From Sporisorium sorghi (Eukaryota; Basidiomycota; Ustilaginomycetes; Ustilaginales; Ustilaginaceae), in the NCBI GenBank assembly GCA_023212695.1, contig JALCCG010000313.1, forward strand, positions 1 through 23,613: 23,613 nucleotides of DNA, given 5' to 3'. Every line of letters starts with the position of its first letter. The first letter of the stretch is position 1. The notes under the pieces were generated by a model, which did no database searches, was not told the DNA's origin, and worked only from the letters and a program-made list of their open reading frames with translations. This document shows, piece after piece, positions 10,197 to 18,702 of this stretch. The position numbers were made by a program, and so were the translations under genes.

Positions 10197-10683
10197 ATGC
10201 GACCCGGTGCGATCAAGCAAAGGGATGTAGCGCCCGTACAGACGTTTGCCAAGGCAGCGGCGAAATGCTCAGCAGAGGTGAGTCGCTTTCCATTGCCCCA
10301 GGCTTCACAGTTTCATCGCTGACCTTGGCCTTTGCTTTCTGGGCATATTCTGCAGGCACGCATCTACGGTCAGTGCGTGACGGCCAACTACGAAAACATC
10401 GAGCGCAACATGTGCCAGAAGGAGTTTCTCGCCTTCAAAGCGTGTGTACAGCAAAAGGTAAGTTGTAGATGGGACGTTGCCCGCCAACCCTGTGCTTTCG
10501 ACGGCAGCTTCGAGTGGCAAGCCTTTGTCGCAATTGCGAAGCCATCGGTTGACTCACATTCGGCTTGGTGGGCGTGGCGTCAATTGTGGCTGCCGGCTTG
10601 ACCGCCTCACCACCCTCTGATCTTGTTCGCTGACGCTCTTCTTACCATTGCCGCTCCTCTCACAGCTCGGTCGTAAGTGGTAA
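10197..10683 (+). CDS. NDUFAF8: Twin CX9C mitochondrial protein, NDUFAF8-like
   Basis: Proposed three-exon gene, 66 aa: exons 10197-10277, 10356-10457 and 10666-10683, all joined in phase 0. Donors are GTGAGT and GTAAGT; acceptors are TGCAG and CACAG. The product has two CX9C motifs (C-SAEARIYGQ-C and C-QKEFLAFKA-C), the hallmark of the coiled-coil-helix-coiled-coil-helix fold imported through Mia40/Erv1 into the mitochondrial intermembrane space. Spacing and the residues CxAExxxYGxCV and F/MCxxEFxAF resemble NDUFAF8 (C17orf89), which assists complex I assembly by stabilising NDUFAF5. The last exon codes only LGRKW and a stop. The first ATG after a pyrimidine-rich leader is used. Other small CHCH proteins are the alternative; the CX9C pattern is certain, the exact ortholog is inferred. 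Confidence 0.8.
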
Positions 10684-12024
10684 AGATCAACACCACAATC
10701 CTGTACACTACGCATCGTATCATCAATCTCTATCATCGCATCACCTTGACCGCTCAGACTCGGACCGCTTCGATATCCCTTCGAGGGCGATCAATTCGCC
10801 GATACGCCTATCTCGGATTGCAATTCGGGTTATGGTTATCAGGTGCTATTGCAATCACACAGCGGCTGCAAGATAGCGTGGCGTTCAACTGCAATCGCTG
10901 TCAATCTATCCTACCCTGGCCGTGTGAATAGTAATCGTCGACGCACACCACGCAGAGCGAGGCTGGCAGGAGAGCACCGCGACCGTCTCATCACGTCAAG
11001 AGGCATTCAGTGCAGCCGCAGAATGCAGCATGGCGGAAAAGCGAGTTGTAGAGCGTGGCAGGACGGGATTGATGCTATCAGAGCGCCGACGTGTCGACCG
11101 CCGTCGCGGTGCAATAGGGTCTCTAGATTTCGTCTGTCTCATGCGGCGGTTCTGCTTTGCCCAACAAGATCAAGCTTGGCAGTCCCAAGACGCCCGACGC
11201 CGATTCCAACGACGACTGTTGATGCTCCTCAAGCCATCTTCGTGCTTCTGTTGCTTCGTGCTGTCGTCGTGAGACTCGCACAGCTAGATAGAGAGGAACA
11301 GATGAGAATCATCTCAAGAGCTGCGTCGGAGCCGTACCATCAGCTTATCGTCTGAGAGATAGTCGCGAGCAAAGCTTTCAACGACTCGCTTAATCCTAGC
11401 CTTCATGCACAAACGGACCGGTCATGTTTGGACGCCGATGACCCACGCCTCTCGACGCTGTGCCTCGCTCGATAGTGCGTCTTTTGAGAGAAGACTGCAG
11501 CTTGCTGCCTTTGCGATTGTGATCGGTCAACCCCGCACTATCGCAGCCTGAGCAGATATCGCTTTCTCGCGTGCCCTGCACCATTATCGATGCTCCGAGC
11601 CGCCACCGACGAATCGGCTTGACGCTATCTCGCACATGACCCTTCGACTCGATCCTGACCAGGTACGCTGCACTTGACGTCGTATCATCCTCTCTTCTGC
11701 ACGCCGTGTATCGCTCTGGGGTAAAACCACCGACACTTATCGCAAACGCCTCGCCGTCGTAGCACCGAGCCAAGTCTCTCTTCAGCTCTACCGAGCACGA
11801 CTCTGGCTCGGCGCTGCACCCCACGCCTCGCTTCCTGTGCTTTGGTGCTTTGCGCCCAAGCTATCGTGCATCTTGACCCTCGTCGTCGCTATCTTCGCAT
11901 CTCCCTCCTCCTTCCTATAACTAGCCGCCATCTTTGCTGGATTCAGTCTCTGCCCTCGCTCGACAAGCTCCTCCTCACCTCCACCTCACACAGGCTCCCT
12001 TTGGATCTCGAGGAAAAGTCACCG

Positions 12025-12059
<35 letters not shown>

Positions 12060-12098
12060 ACTCGTCACCATCATCGCGCTCCCAGGCGATTTATATCA
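10684..12098. other. Gene-free interval
   Basis: About 1.4 kb in which I see no gene I can support. Open frames on both strands lack recognisable domains or splice logic. It includes a 33-bp poly(A) run just before the transporter remnant, whose 5' end should lie here. No tRNA-like B box was seen. Confidence 0.5.
12025..12057 (+). repeat. 33-bp genomic poly(A) tract
   Basis: Uninterrupted run of 33 A, about 45 bp before the first readable part of the UNC-93-like transporter. It is the second long A run on the plus strand of this window. Confidence 0.95.
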
Positions 12099-13853
12099 AC
12101 CAACGTAAAGGTTCACTCGTCCTGGCGATACAACTCGCCTCTTTGCCAACTCGTCTTGATCTTCTTCGTCTGCTTTGCAACGGTGGGCTCGTTCAGCGCC
12201 GTCGGGAGCAGGCGGTACCCAATCCATCACGTTGTCCAACATCACCAACGCCATTCTGTACGCCCTCTTCGCCCTGACTGGTCTCGTCGCCGGTTCGTTC
12301 AACAACGTCTTCGGCCCACGCATTACGCTCTTCTGCGGCTCGCTCGGCTATGCTCTCTACCTCGCTGCTCTGTGGGTCTACCAGGAGAAGGCGCAGGGCT
12401 GGTTCTTAATCTTCTCGGGCGCGCTGTGCTCGGCGCGTGTGCTGCCCTGCTGTGGACTGCTCGGGGATGCATCATGCTTTCTTACCCTCTCGAGGCTGAG
12501 AAGGGCCGATCCTTCAGTATCTTCTGGTCCATCTTCAACTGTGGCTCGCTCATGGGTGGTCTCATCGCTCTCGGCATCAACCTCGAGCAGGGCGGTCTCG
12601 ATGCGGTCAAGGTCTCGACCTACATTGCCTTCTTCGCCGTCATCATGGTCGGTGTTGCTCTGACTTGGACCCTGCTCCCCCCCTAGCCGAGTCGTTCGCA
12701 CTGACGGTACGCTCGTCAAGGTGCAGAAGAGCAACACGGTCAGGCAAGAGGTGGGCGCTCTGCTCAGCACGCTCAAGAAGCGCGAGATTCTTGCTGCTGA
12801 TCATCCCCATGTTTTTCGCCAGCAACTTCGTAAGTTTCCTTTACCGCTTCTATTCGCCCTCGCTTTGCTTGATACATCACCCGCTGACCATTCTTCCATG
12901 ATGTGTTTGTACGTATCCGCCTGCAGTTCTACCCTTACCAAGGCTCGGTGGCATTCAAGGTGTTTGACTCGTCGTCTCGTAGTGTCAATGGTGTAGTCAA
13001 GTCGACCGGCTCGATCGTTGGTGCCTTGATCCTCGGCTTCCTGCTCGACAAGCTGCCCATGCACCGACGCAACCGCGGCCTGGTTGGTCTCGCCGTCACT
13101 GCCATCTTCATCACGGTCGCTTACAGCTGGGGCATCAAGTATCAGATCCCCATCACGCGCGCCACCCGCTGGCCCAGGAAGATCAACTACAACGACTCGG
13201 CCTTTGCCGAGGCCCGTGGCCATCTTTGTGCTCTACGACATCGGCGATGCCTTCTACCAGGGTTTGGCGTACTGGATCATGGGCGCGCTATCGCCAACGA
13301 CCCCTTCGAGCTGGCTCGCTTTGCGGGCATGTACAAGGCTGTCCAGTCGGCCGGTGCTGCTGCTGCGTTTGCTATGGACGCGACGCTGGTGTCGTACATC
13401 AACGAGATCGGCGCCGTGTTCGGCCTGATGCTCTTCTCGTTCCCCTTCGCTGCGATGGTCATCTGGGGCATCCGCGACTCAAACTACGAGGTCGAGCAGC
13501 AGGTCTACATCGACGAGGCCGCTGCCGAGGCTACCAACACTGTCGCCGTTCTCGAGGGCGGTCAGCACGCCTTTGAGCGCCAGGATTCCCCCAGCAGCGA
13601 GAAGAAGATCCAAGGCGTCGTTTCGCTGCTCGTTTCTTTCGAGTTTGCCTTCGGCCCGATTGCATACCCCAATGTAGCTTTTGTCACAAGGAATGGATTT
13701 TGTGTTGTTCATACGGATAACCTGGACGCTGACCCTGTCTTGGCGTATGATCTGAGGATGGGCAACCCGCGCTGCAGCATGCTGCCAGCCATGCGATCCA
13801 CCCTGACACCACTCAACAACACCTCGCAAGGTCATCAGACCCTCGAGGCTTAA
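12099..13853 (+). pseudogene. UNC-93-like MFS transporter, broken by at least six indels
   Basis: A polytopic membrane protein of the UNC-93/DUF895 major-facilitator family can be followed through all three frames. Readable blocks in order: SPLCQLVLIFFVCFATVG; NITNAILYALFALTGLVAGS, FNNVFGPRITLFCGSLGYAL; LEAEKGRSFSIFWSIFNCGS; RQEVGALLSTLKKREI; LLIIPMFFASNF; an intron 12830-12926 (GTAAGT...CTGCAG); FYPYQGSVAFKVFD; VAIFVLYDIGDAFYQGLAYW; NDPFELARFAGMYKAVQSAG; and an acidic tail. Frame changes lie near 12203, 12427, in the C7 run 12677-12683, and near 12793, 13211 and 13294. Most fit 1-2 surplus bases; the first fits a small deletion. No in-frame ATG precedes the first block, so the start is lost or in an unseen exon. 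Block conservation is high, so this is either a young pseudogene or local sequence error. Confidence 0.82.
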
Positions 13854-13954
13854 CATGTAGCCTTTGAGCTGTTTGACGTCGAGGTAAAGGGTCTACAGCG
13901 CCAGGCTTTTGGGTCGTGAAGCGCACGGCATCCTAACGCATGCCGTCGGTTCTC

Positions 13955-14430
13955 TCATTGTTGCTTGTCAGGAGCGAGCAGGGAGCCTGCACGAAGGCCC
14001 ATGATGAAGCACGTTTGAACAAGCGCCATCTTCTGCAGCAGAGGCCCTGCAGCTTGACCCGTCGGCAGGCGCTTGCAGATGTCGTTGAGAATCAACTGCA
14101 CCTCGGCAGCTCCATCAGACGCCGCGAACCTCGGTGAGGGACAGCAGCTTGAAGCGATTGATGAGGTACGCCACGTGGCTGCTGACAAGGTAGTAGACAC
14201 CTTGTTTTCCGTCCGGGCTGTTCCGCAGCACTTTGCGAAGCGCACCCTTGACGGTGGCCACGTCCTCGTGCCGATGCACATGCTACAGGCAGAGCTCAAG
14301 GACGCCCAAGAGAAGCGCGCTGTTGGTCATTTTGCATTGCCGAGATGAGGTCGGCGGCGTGTTCGTTCCTCGGCAAAGTCGTCGTGGGCAGTGACATGGC
14401 TTTGCTTCTCAGGATCGACGGCTTGGTCAT
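13955..14430 (-). pseudogene. Broken ORF of unknown function
   Basis: Three minus-strand segments with C/G-ending codons join end to end: from an ATG at 14430 (MTKPSILRSKAM) to DLISAMQND; then LLLGVLELCL, a stop codon at 14283-14285, and HRHEDVATVKGALRKVL...YYLVSSHVAYLINRFKLLSL; then DGAAEVQLILNDICKRLP...CFIMGLRAGSLL and a stop at 13955. Frame changes are near 14322 and 14130. Allowing one surplus base at each, the length becomes an exact multiple of three (158 codons), with one internal stop. I do not recognise the family. It is divergent from the gene at 14524, only 93 bp away. A plus-strand reading of the same DNA also stays open in part, so the assignment is tentative. Confidence 0.45.
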
Positions 14431-14523
14431 CAGGCGGTCGGCGTGGCTTGTTGTGCTCGCAACTGTGTACTTCTTCTGACAGACCACATCCTTCGTCGCC
14501 ACAGAGCTGCCCTGCTGTTCAGC

Positions 14524-15546
14524 ATGGACAAGAAACTCGATGAGCTGAAGCGCAAACTCGTAGGGGCTTCTGGCGCAGCTCAAGCGACGAAACCACCGCA
14601 TTGGCTGCCGCAGCTGCTGCCAAGCGTGCCTGGCCTGCCAGCAGACGCTGTTCCGCACAATCGTCCCAAACATGCTCATCTCCAAGGCGCGATAGCAGCA
14701 GCATCGTTTCATCCCGCGATCCAAGCCTGTCTTCACCTGATCAATGTGAGTCGGCGACGGCAACTCTATCAAAAGGCGGCTGTGAGATGAGATGTGGTGG
14801 CCAGCTGACGTTTTGCATCTTTTGATCATGCTTCGACGCTTCGACTGACAAAGGGCGATCTGCACTCAGCTCACTTTCTGGTTCGAAAAGCGCAAGGAGG
14901 CAGCCGATACCTGGACTGGTTGCATGCCGTGCTACATAAGCTCGAGGGCGACTTTTGCAACGCCAAGATGCGGTACACTGACCTCGGGAATGCCAATGCA
15001 GAAGCTGGCAACGAAGACGACAGAGGAACTGAAGATGCAGGACCAGACAGAGCTCCTACTTTCCGCAGATTCCACGAGTTCTGGTTTGTGCCGGCTTCCA
15101 ACGGAGGCAAGGGGAGTAGGAAGAACAGCAAGGACCGCGACCTGGTCGCATGCGACGATCTTCCGCACAGCCTTCAGTTGACAGCACACGGACACACGGA
15201 TCTCGTCTTCCTCGCCTCGCTCGCTGTCAAAGCCGCTTCGTCCAAAGCAATCAGCGACGAATCGGTCAAGGACGAGTTGGAAAAGCACCACAGCGCAACG
15301 ACGCTTGCAGAAGACAAGATCAAGCTCTCGCGATCCGCTTTCGGCCTGGACGAGCTGCAACAGCTCTATGATCAACTCGCACAAACGAGAAGCTCTCAGG
15401 ACACGGTAAGAGGCTTGACGCAGCTCGAGCTGGTGTGGATGCTAGGCGCCATGGTGCAAGACTTTGGCTGGCGCGAGTACACCATGGCTGATACGGTCGA
15501 GGGCGCTGGAACTAGAGTCGACTCCCGCTCAACAGAGTGTCGATGA
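14524..15546 (+). CDS. Conserved protein of unknown function, two exons
   Basis: Exons 14524-14745 and 14854-15546, intron in phase 0 (AAT|GTGAGT ... CAAAG|GGC; possible branch point GCTGACG near 14804). The first ATG has a good context (CAGCATGG). The join gives HPAIQACLHLIN-GDLHSAHF, followed by LDWLHAVLHKLEGDFCNAK, which resembles a family of uncharacterised fungal and bacterial proteins with a conserved HxIEGDxxNAxxWY-like segment; I know no function for it. As written the product is 304 aa, ending VDSRSTECR. One surplus G in the GGG at 15501-15503 would explain this: the next frame reads ELESTPAQQSVDETRKSKAS and stops at 15610, giving 325 aa with a more natural hydrophilic tail. No signal peptide or membrane segment. 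Confidence 0.72.
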
Positions 15547-15610
15547 GACACGCAAGAGCAAGGCGTCAAAAATGGTGCTGGATCCAGGACAGGGCCAGAG
15601 GAAGTTCTGA

Positions 15611-16129
15611 AGCGGATGCAGCGGGCCTTGACTGTCTTTCTGATGTACAGTTTCGTAGTCCGGATGCCACCACCACGAACAGTCAGTCACCTACGGACGC
15701 ATACAACAGATCATGCAAGCTCCTTTGATGGCGACATGGGCTTGCCGAGCTGTTGGACAGGATGGCAACGCTCTCCGCGCGGGCTTGACGTGCCATTCCG
15801 ATGCACCGTAAGGCGCTGGAATCAAAGGTGGGGAGTGCCAACTTCAACTTGTTGTGCGGGGACTGAAAGTGCAGCGAGTGGCCTTTGATGGCGGCGATTC
15901 GTTCAAGTGAGAGCAAAAGTGCAACTCACAGTCGGCGCGATGGGGCCCCAAACTCCAGGGCGTCGAGTTCTCCAGCCTGGAGCGTCGGAAGAACACGTTG
16001 GCCCGCGGACGAAACACAGATCAGCTTTTATGCGAGCGGAACCGCGAGCGGGCTAATGCTGCGTGACCCTGCATCGCAAAAACACGCCAAGTTAGTGGTG
16101 TAAGCAGTGCTGATCGCAAGGCCTTTCCA
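15611..16129. other. Gene-free interval upstream of the 16188 hydrolase
   Basis: About 0.5 kb with short, mutually inconsistent open frames and no recognisable protein. It probably holds the 3' flank of the preceding gene and the promoter of the next. Confidence 0.5.
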
Positions 16130-16137
16130 TATATAAG
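16130..16137 (+). promoter_or_regulatory. TATA box (TATATAAG)
   Basis: A consensus-like TATATAAG lies 50 bp before the ATG of the alpha/beta hydrolase. This would put the transcription start within about 30 bp of the ATG and supports 16188 as the start codon. Confidence 0.6.
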
Positions 16138-16187
16138 GACCTGTCTTGCCTCCGAAATGCTTTCTCGCCAGACCCTCAACACCCGCC

Positions 16188-17174
16188 ATGTCGCAGTCGC
16201 ACTCGTTTGAATTTGATGCAGACTTCTTGCAAGTCGCTGGCCCCGCGCTAGCGGCGGCTGCACAACTGCCGCAGGCGCAGCTGCACGACGTGCAAGCACA
16301 TCGAGACACCTTGGACACTCTTCAGCGAGCGGCCGGTCAGCACGCACCCAAGCAGCCGGTGACGACGACAACGCACAAGGTCAAGACGCGCGACGGCGCT
16401 GTCATCGAGGTGATCCAATTGTCACCCGAGCAGCGACAAGGGAATGGCGCTGCCGTGCTGCAGATTCACGGCGGCGGCATGGTCTCGGGCACTGTAGATG
16501 GCTACATTGCTTCTGGCAGCGTCACTAGGACCGCTGTAGCGAGCGGGATCGACTTGTTTTGCGTCGATTATCGTCTTGCGCCGGAGCATCCGCTGGATGG
16601 ACTGGTCAACGACTGTTACGATGCGTTGGAATGGCTCTCGTCCAACGCTGCTTCGCTGGGGATCGACAACAAGAGGATCGGTCTGCTCGGCGATTCGGCG
16701 GGAGGAGGCATCGCGGCGGGAGTGGCACTGCAAGCTCGCGACAAGGCGCTGTCGCCGCCGCTGCGCAAACAGGTGCTCATCTATCCCATGCTCGACGACC
16801 GCAACACCAAGGCGGATGAGCGTCTGGTGCCCTTCGCGCTGTGGAACTACGTCCACAATCTGACGGGCTGGTCGGCTCTGCTTGGCAAAGGCGTGCCAGG
16901 CAGCGACAAAGCCGGTGAGCTGGTCAAGTACGCTGTTCCAGCTCGAGTGCAGGACCTTTCTGGTCTGCCCGACACCTACATCGACGTCGGACAGCTCGAC
17001 ATCTTCCTCGAGGAGGATCTGGAATTCGTTCGAAGGCTGCACAAGGCCGGAGTTCAAGTGGACCTGCACGTGTACAAGGGCCTGCCTCATGCCTGGGAGC
17101 TCGTCGGCGGCCAGCAAACTGAGAAGGGCAAGGCAATCTTGGCCGAGAGGATCCGTGCTCTCCAGAGCTTCTAG
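16188..17174 (+). CDS. Alpha/beta hydrolase of the hormone-sensitive-lipase (fold-3) type
   Basis: Intact 328-aa esterase/lipase-like protein. Family reaction: hydrolysis of carboxylic esters of small or medium acyl groups; the substrate here is unknown. Seen: oxyanion motif HGGG at residues 94-97 (LQIHGGGM); FCVDYRLAPEHPLDG, typical of the HSL branch; nucleophile elbow GDSAGG with Ser170; acid-loop VGQLDIF with Asp271 as the likely catalytic acid; and LPHAWEL with His301. The triad order and the length match the family. No signal peptide or membrane segment, so probably cytosolic. The ATG is the first in frame after a TATA box at 16130. Intronless. It is not the parent of the remnant at 9.3-9.9 kb: the sequence around the catalytic His differs (LPHAW against DAGxGFIW). 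Confidence 0.9.
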   Translation: MSQSHSFEFDADFLQVAGPALAAAAQLPQAQLHDVQAHRDTLDTLQRAAGQHAPKQPVTTTTHKVKTRDGAVIEVIQLSPEQRQGNGAAVLQIHGGGMVSGTVDGYIASGSVTRTAVASGIDLFCVDYRLAPEHPLDGLVNDCYDALEWLSSNAASLGIDNKRIGLLGDSAGGGIAAGVALQARDKALSPPLRKQVLIYPMLDDRNTKADERLVPFALWNYVHNLTGWSALLGKGVPGSDKAGELVKYAVPARVQDLSGLPDTYIDVGQLDIFLEEDLEFVRRLHKAGVQVDLHVYKGLPHAWELVGGQQTEKGKAILAERIRALQSF

Positions 17175-17365
17175 AGAGTCGTGCATTGTATTGGATGGAA
17201 ATGAATGTGTTATAACCTGGAGCGTTTGTCTTTCGATTGTCTGTCTGATTGTCTCAGCCTGCCACTGCTAGCCCTGACCGAATCGAAGTCCTTCCTGGAA
17301 GTCTGTGCGGCAAAGTTGTGTGGGAACCTTTTTGAAGCTTTAACGCATGGGTGGGAACCACGCGA

Positions 17366-17404
17366 GACTCGACTCGACTCGACTCGACTCGACTCGACTC
17401 GACT
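17366..17404. repeat. (GACTC)n pentanucleotide repeat
   Basis: Seven perfect GACTC units plus a partial eighth, between the hydrolase and the small membrane-protein gene, about 180 bp before the latter's ATG. Confidence 0.95.
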
Positions 17405-17584
17405 GGTCTCGACACCACCGAGCGTCGGCGAAATGCTGCGGGTGCCGCCAAGCGCTGAAAAATCTTGTTTGGTCGGGAATACACTGCGGGGCAAGACCGG
17501 TCATGATCATGTGGACAGACCCCTCGTCAAAGTCGTCGCTTCTATCCGCTCTACCATCATCTGCCCTGCCCCTTTGCGCTCAAC

Positions 17585-18002
17585 ATGTCTGCTCCTGTGA
17601 GTTGCTCGCGAATGCCATTCCCATTCCGTCGCTGCGTTTGATCCCGTTCGACTGATCGCCTCTGTCTCTTTGGTCGCGCGCGCACTCGCACTTTTGCATC
17701 GGCATTCGCGCGCTCAGATCCGCTACGCCCTGCCTCAACGACCCGCCACGGTCGCGGTGATCGGCATTGCTGCCTGGTATCTTGGCCGCGAGAACCCGAA
17801 CTTTGCCAACATCTTTGGAGGCACCGCCAATCTCGACAAGTGGTTCAACCTCATCGCAAAGGTGCACGCCGCCGAGGCTGCTGCCATGTTCGTCTATTCG
17901 CTCTACCGCGGCGCCGATCTGGTCACCAGCATCAAGTATACCTTGACTCAGTTCGTGGTTGGCTTCCCTACCTACTTCCAGTTCAAGAAGCTCAACAACT
18001 AA
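17585..18002 (+). CDS. Small membrane protein, TMEM254/DUF4499-like
   Basis: Two exons: 17585-17596, coding only MSAP, and 17718-18002; intron 17597-17717 (GTGAGT...CTCAG, phase 0). The product is 98 aa. Seen: a hydrophobic segment VAVIGIAAWYLG (about residues 16-27), a central helix KVHAAEAAAMFVYSLYRGAD (about 52-71), and a C-terminal segment TLTQFVVGFPTYFQFKKLNN ending in basic residues. The HAAEA...Y...R...LTQFVVGFP pattern resembles the TMEM254/DUF4499 family of small integral membrane proteins, for which I know no established biochemical role. Without the tiny first exon the frame has no ATG at the right place, so the splice model is well supported. Family assignment is from memory and moderate. 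Confidence 0.72.
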
Positions 18003-18640
18003 AGAGTGCGGGCGATGTCTTCAACGACGCCAGCAACTTTCGAAAGAGGTCGTTGCAAGCCGAGCCCCCAGGCACGTGTGCACGCATCCGTCCTCTGCTT
18101 GTCACCTGCACGGCTCGAGTCTCCAGCGTATCACTAGCTCTCACTCGAAGTATGAACGACCAAACAAACCATGAGAAACCCTCGATTGATCGTCGTCCTG
18201 CTCGAGACCGTCTCGTGCGAGAAAGAGGAGAGAAGCTTGTCCCGCGCATCTGAGCGGGGCGATGATGGAATGTTGGAGCCGCTGTTTCCGAGATGAACTT
18301 TCCTTGTCGAGAAAAGCTGTCAAACAGTGACGCGAGGGCCGCCAAGCAGCCGCTTTCCGTCCAAGAAGGCGGCTTTGGCAATGCTTTTGTGATTCAGCAC
18401 TTCAATGTGAATCAGCAACCTGTCATTCACAGTGTCCTCAGAGCTCTGCACTTTCCTGTCATTGACGAAGAGAAAGACAAGGCTGACGTGAACAACAGCC
18501 TCACACAGCGATCGAACAAAGAGATTGCGAGTGAAAATGCAGCACGACTTTGCTGCGTGAGCTAAGCTGCGCCTCTCCTCAGGGTCCCGAGTCGATGGCA
18601 GGTTGGTAGCTTGCCAAGGAAAGTGTGTGTCTCGTCCGTG
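18003..18640. other. Intergenic interval
   Basis: About 0.64 kb holding the 3' flank of the small membrane-protein gene and the promoter of the dehydrogenase gene. No coding segment, repeat or RNA gene seen. Confidence 0.5.
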
Positions 18641-18648
18641 TATATATG
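18641..18648 (+). promoter_or_regulatory. TATA box (TATATATG)
   Basis: TATATATG lies 62 bp before the ATG at 18703. Transcription starting about 30 bp downstream would exclude the ATG at 18646 and make 18703 the first start codon in the message. Confidence 0.5.
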
Positions 18649-18702
18649 CTCGAGCAATCCAAAGCTTTGACAGCGTACCGGCGACCTCTTTACAGCTGTG
18701 AC

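Noticed and set aside
10843..11355. Plus-strand frames in the same interval
   Set aside because: Arg/Ser/Pro-rich translations without domains; the several overlapping frames are equally plausible, which argues for non-coding DNA.
11396..11824. 142-codon minus-strand frame in the 10.7-12.1 kb interval
   Set aside because: Has an ATG and fair composition, but no recognisable motif, no splice partner and mixed codon endings. Not enough to call a gene.
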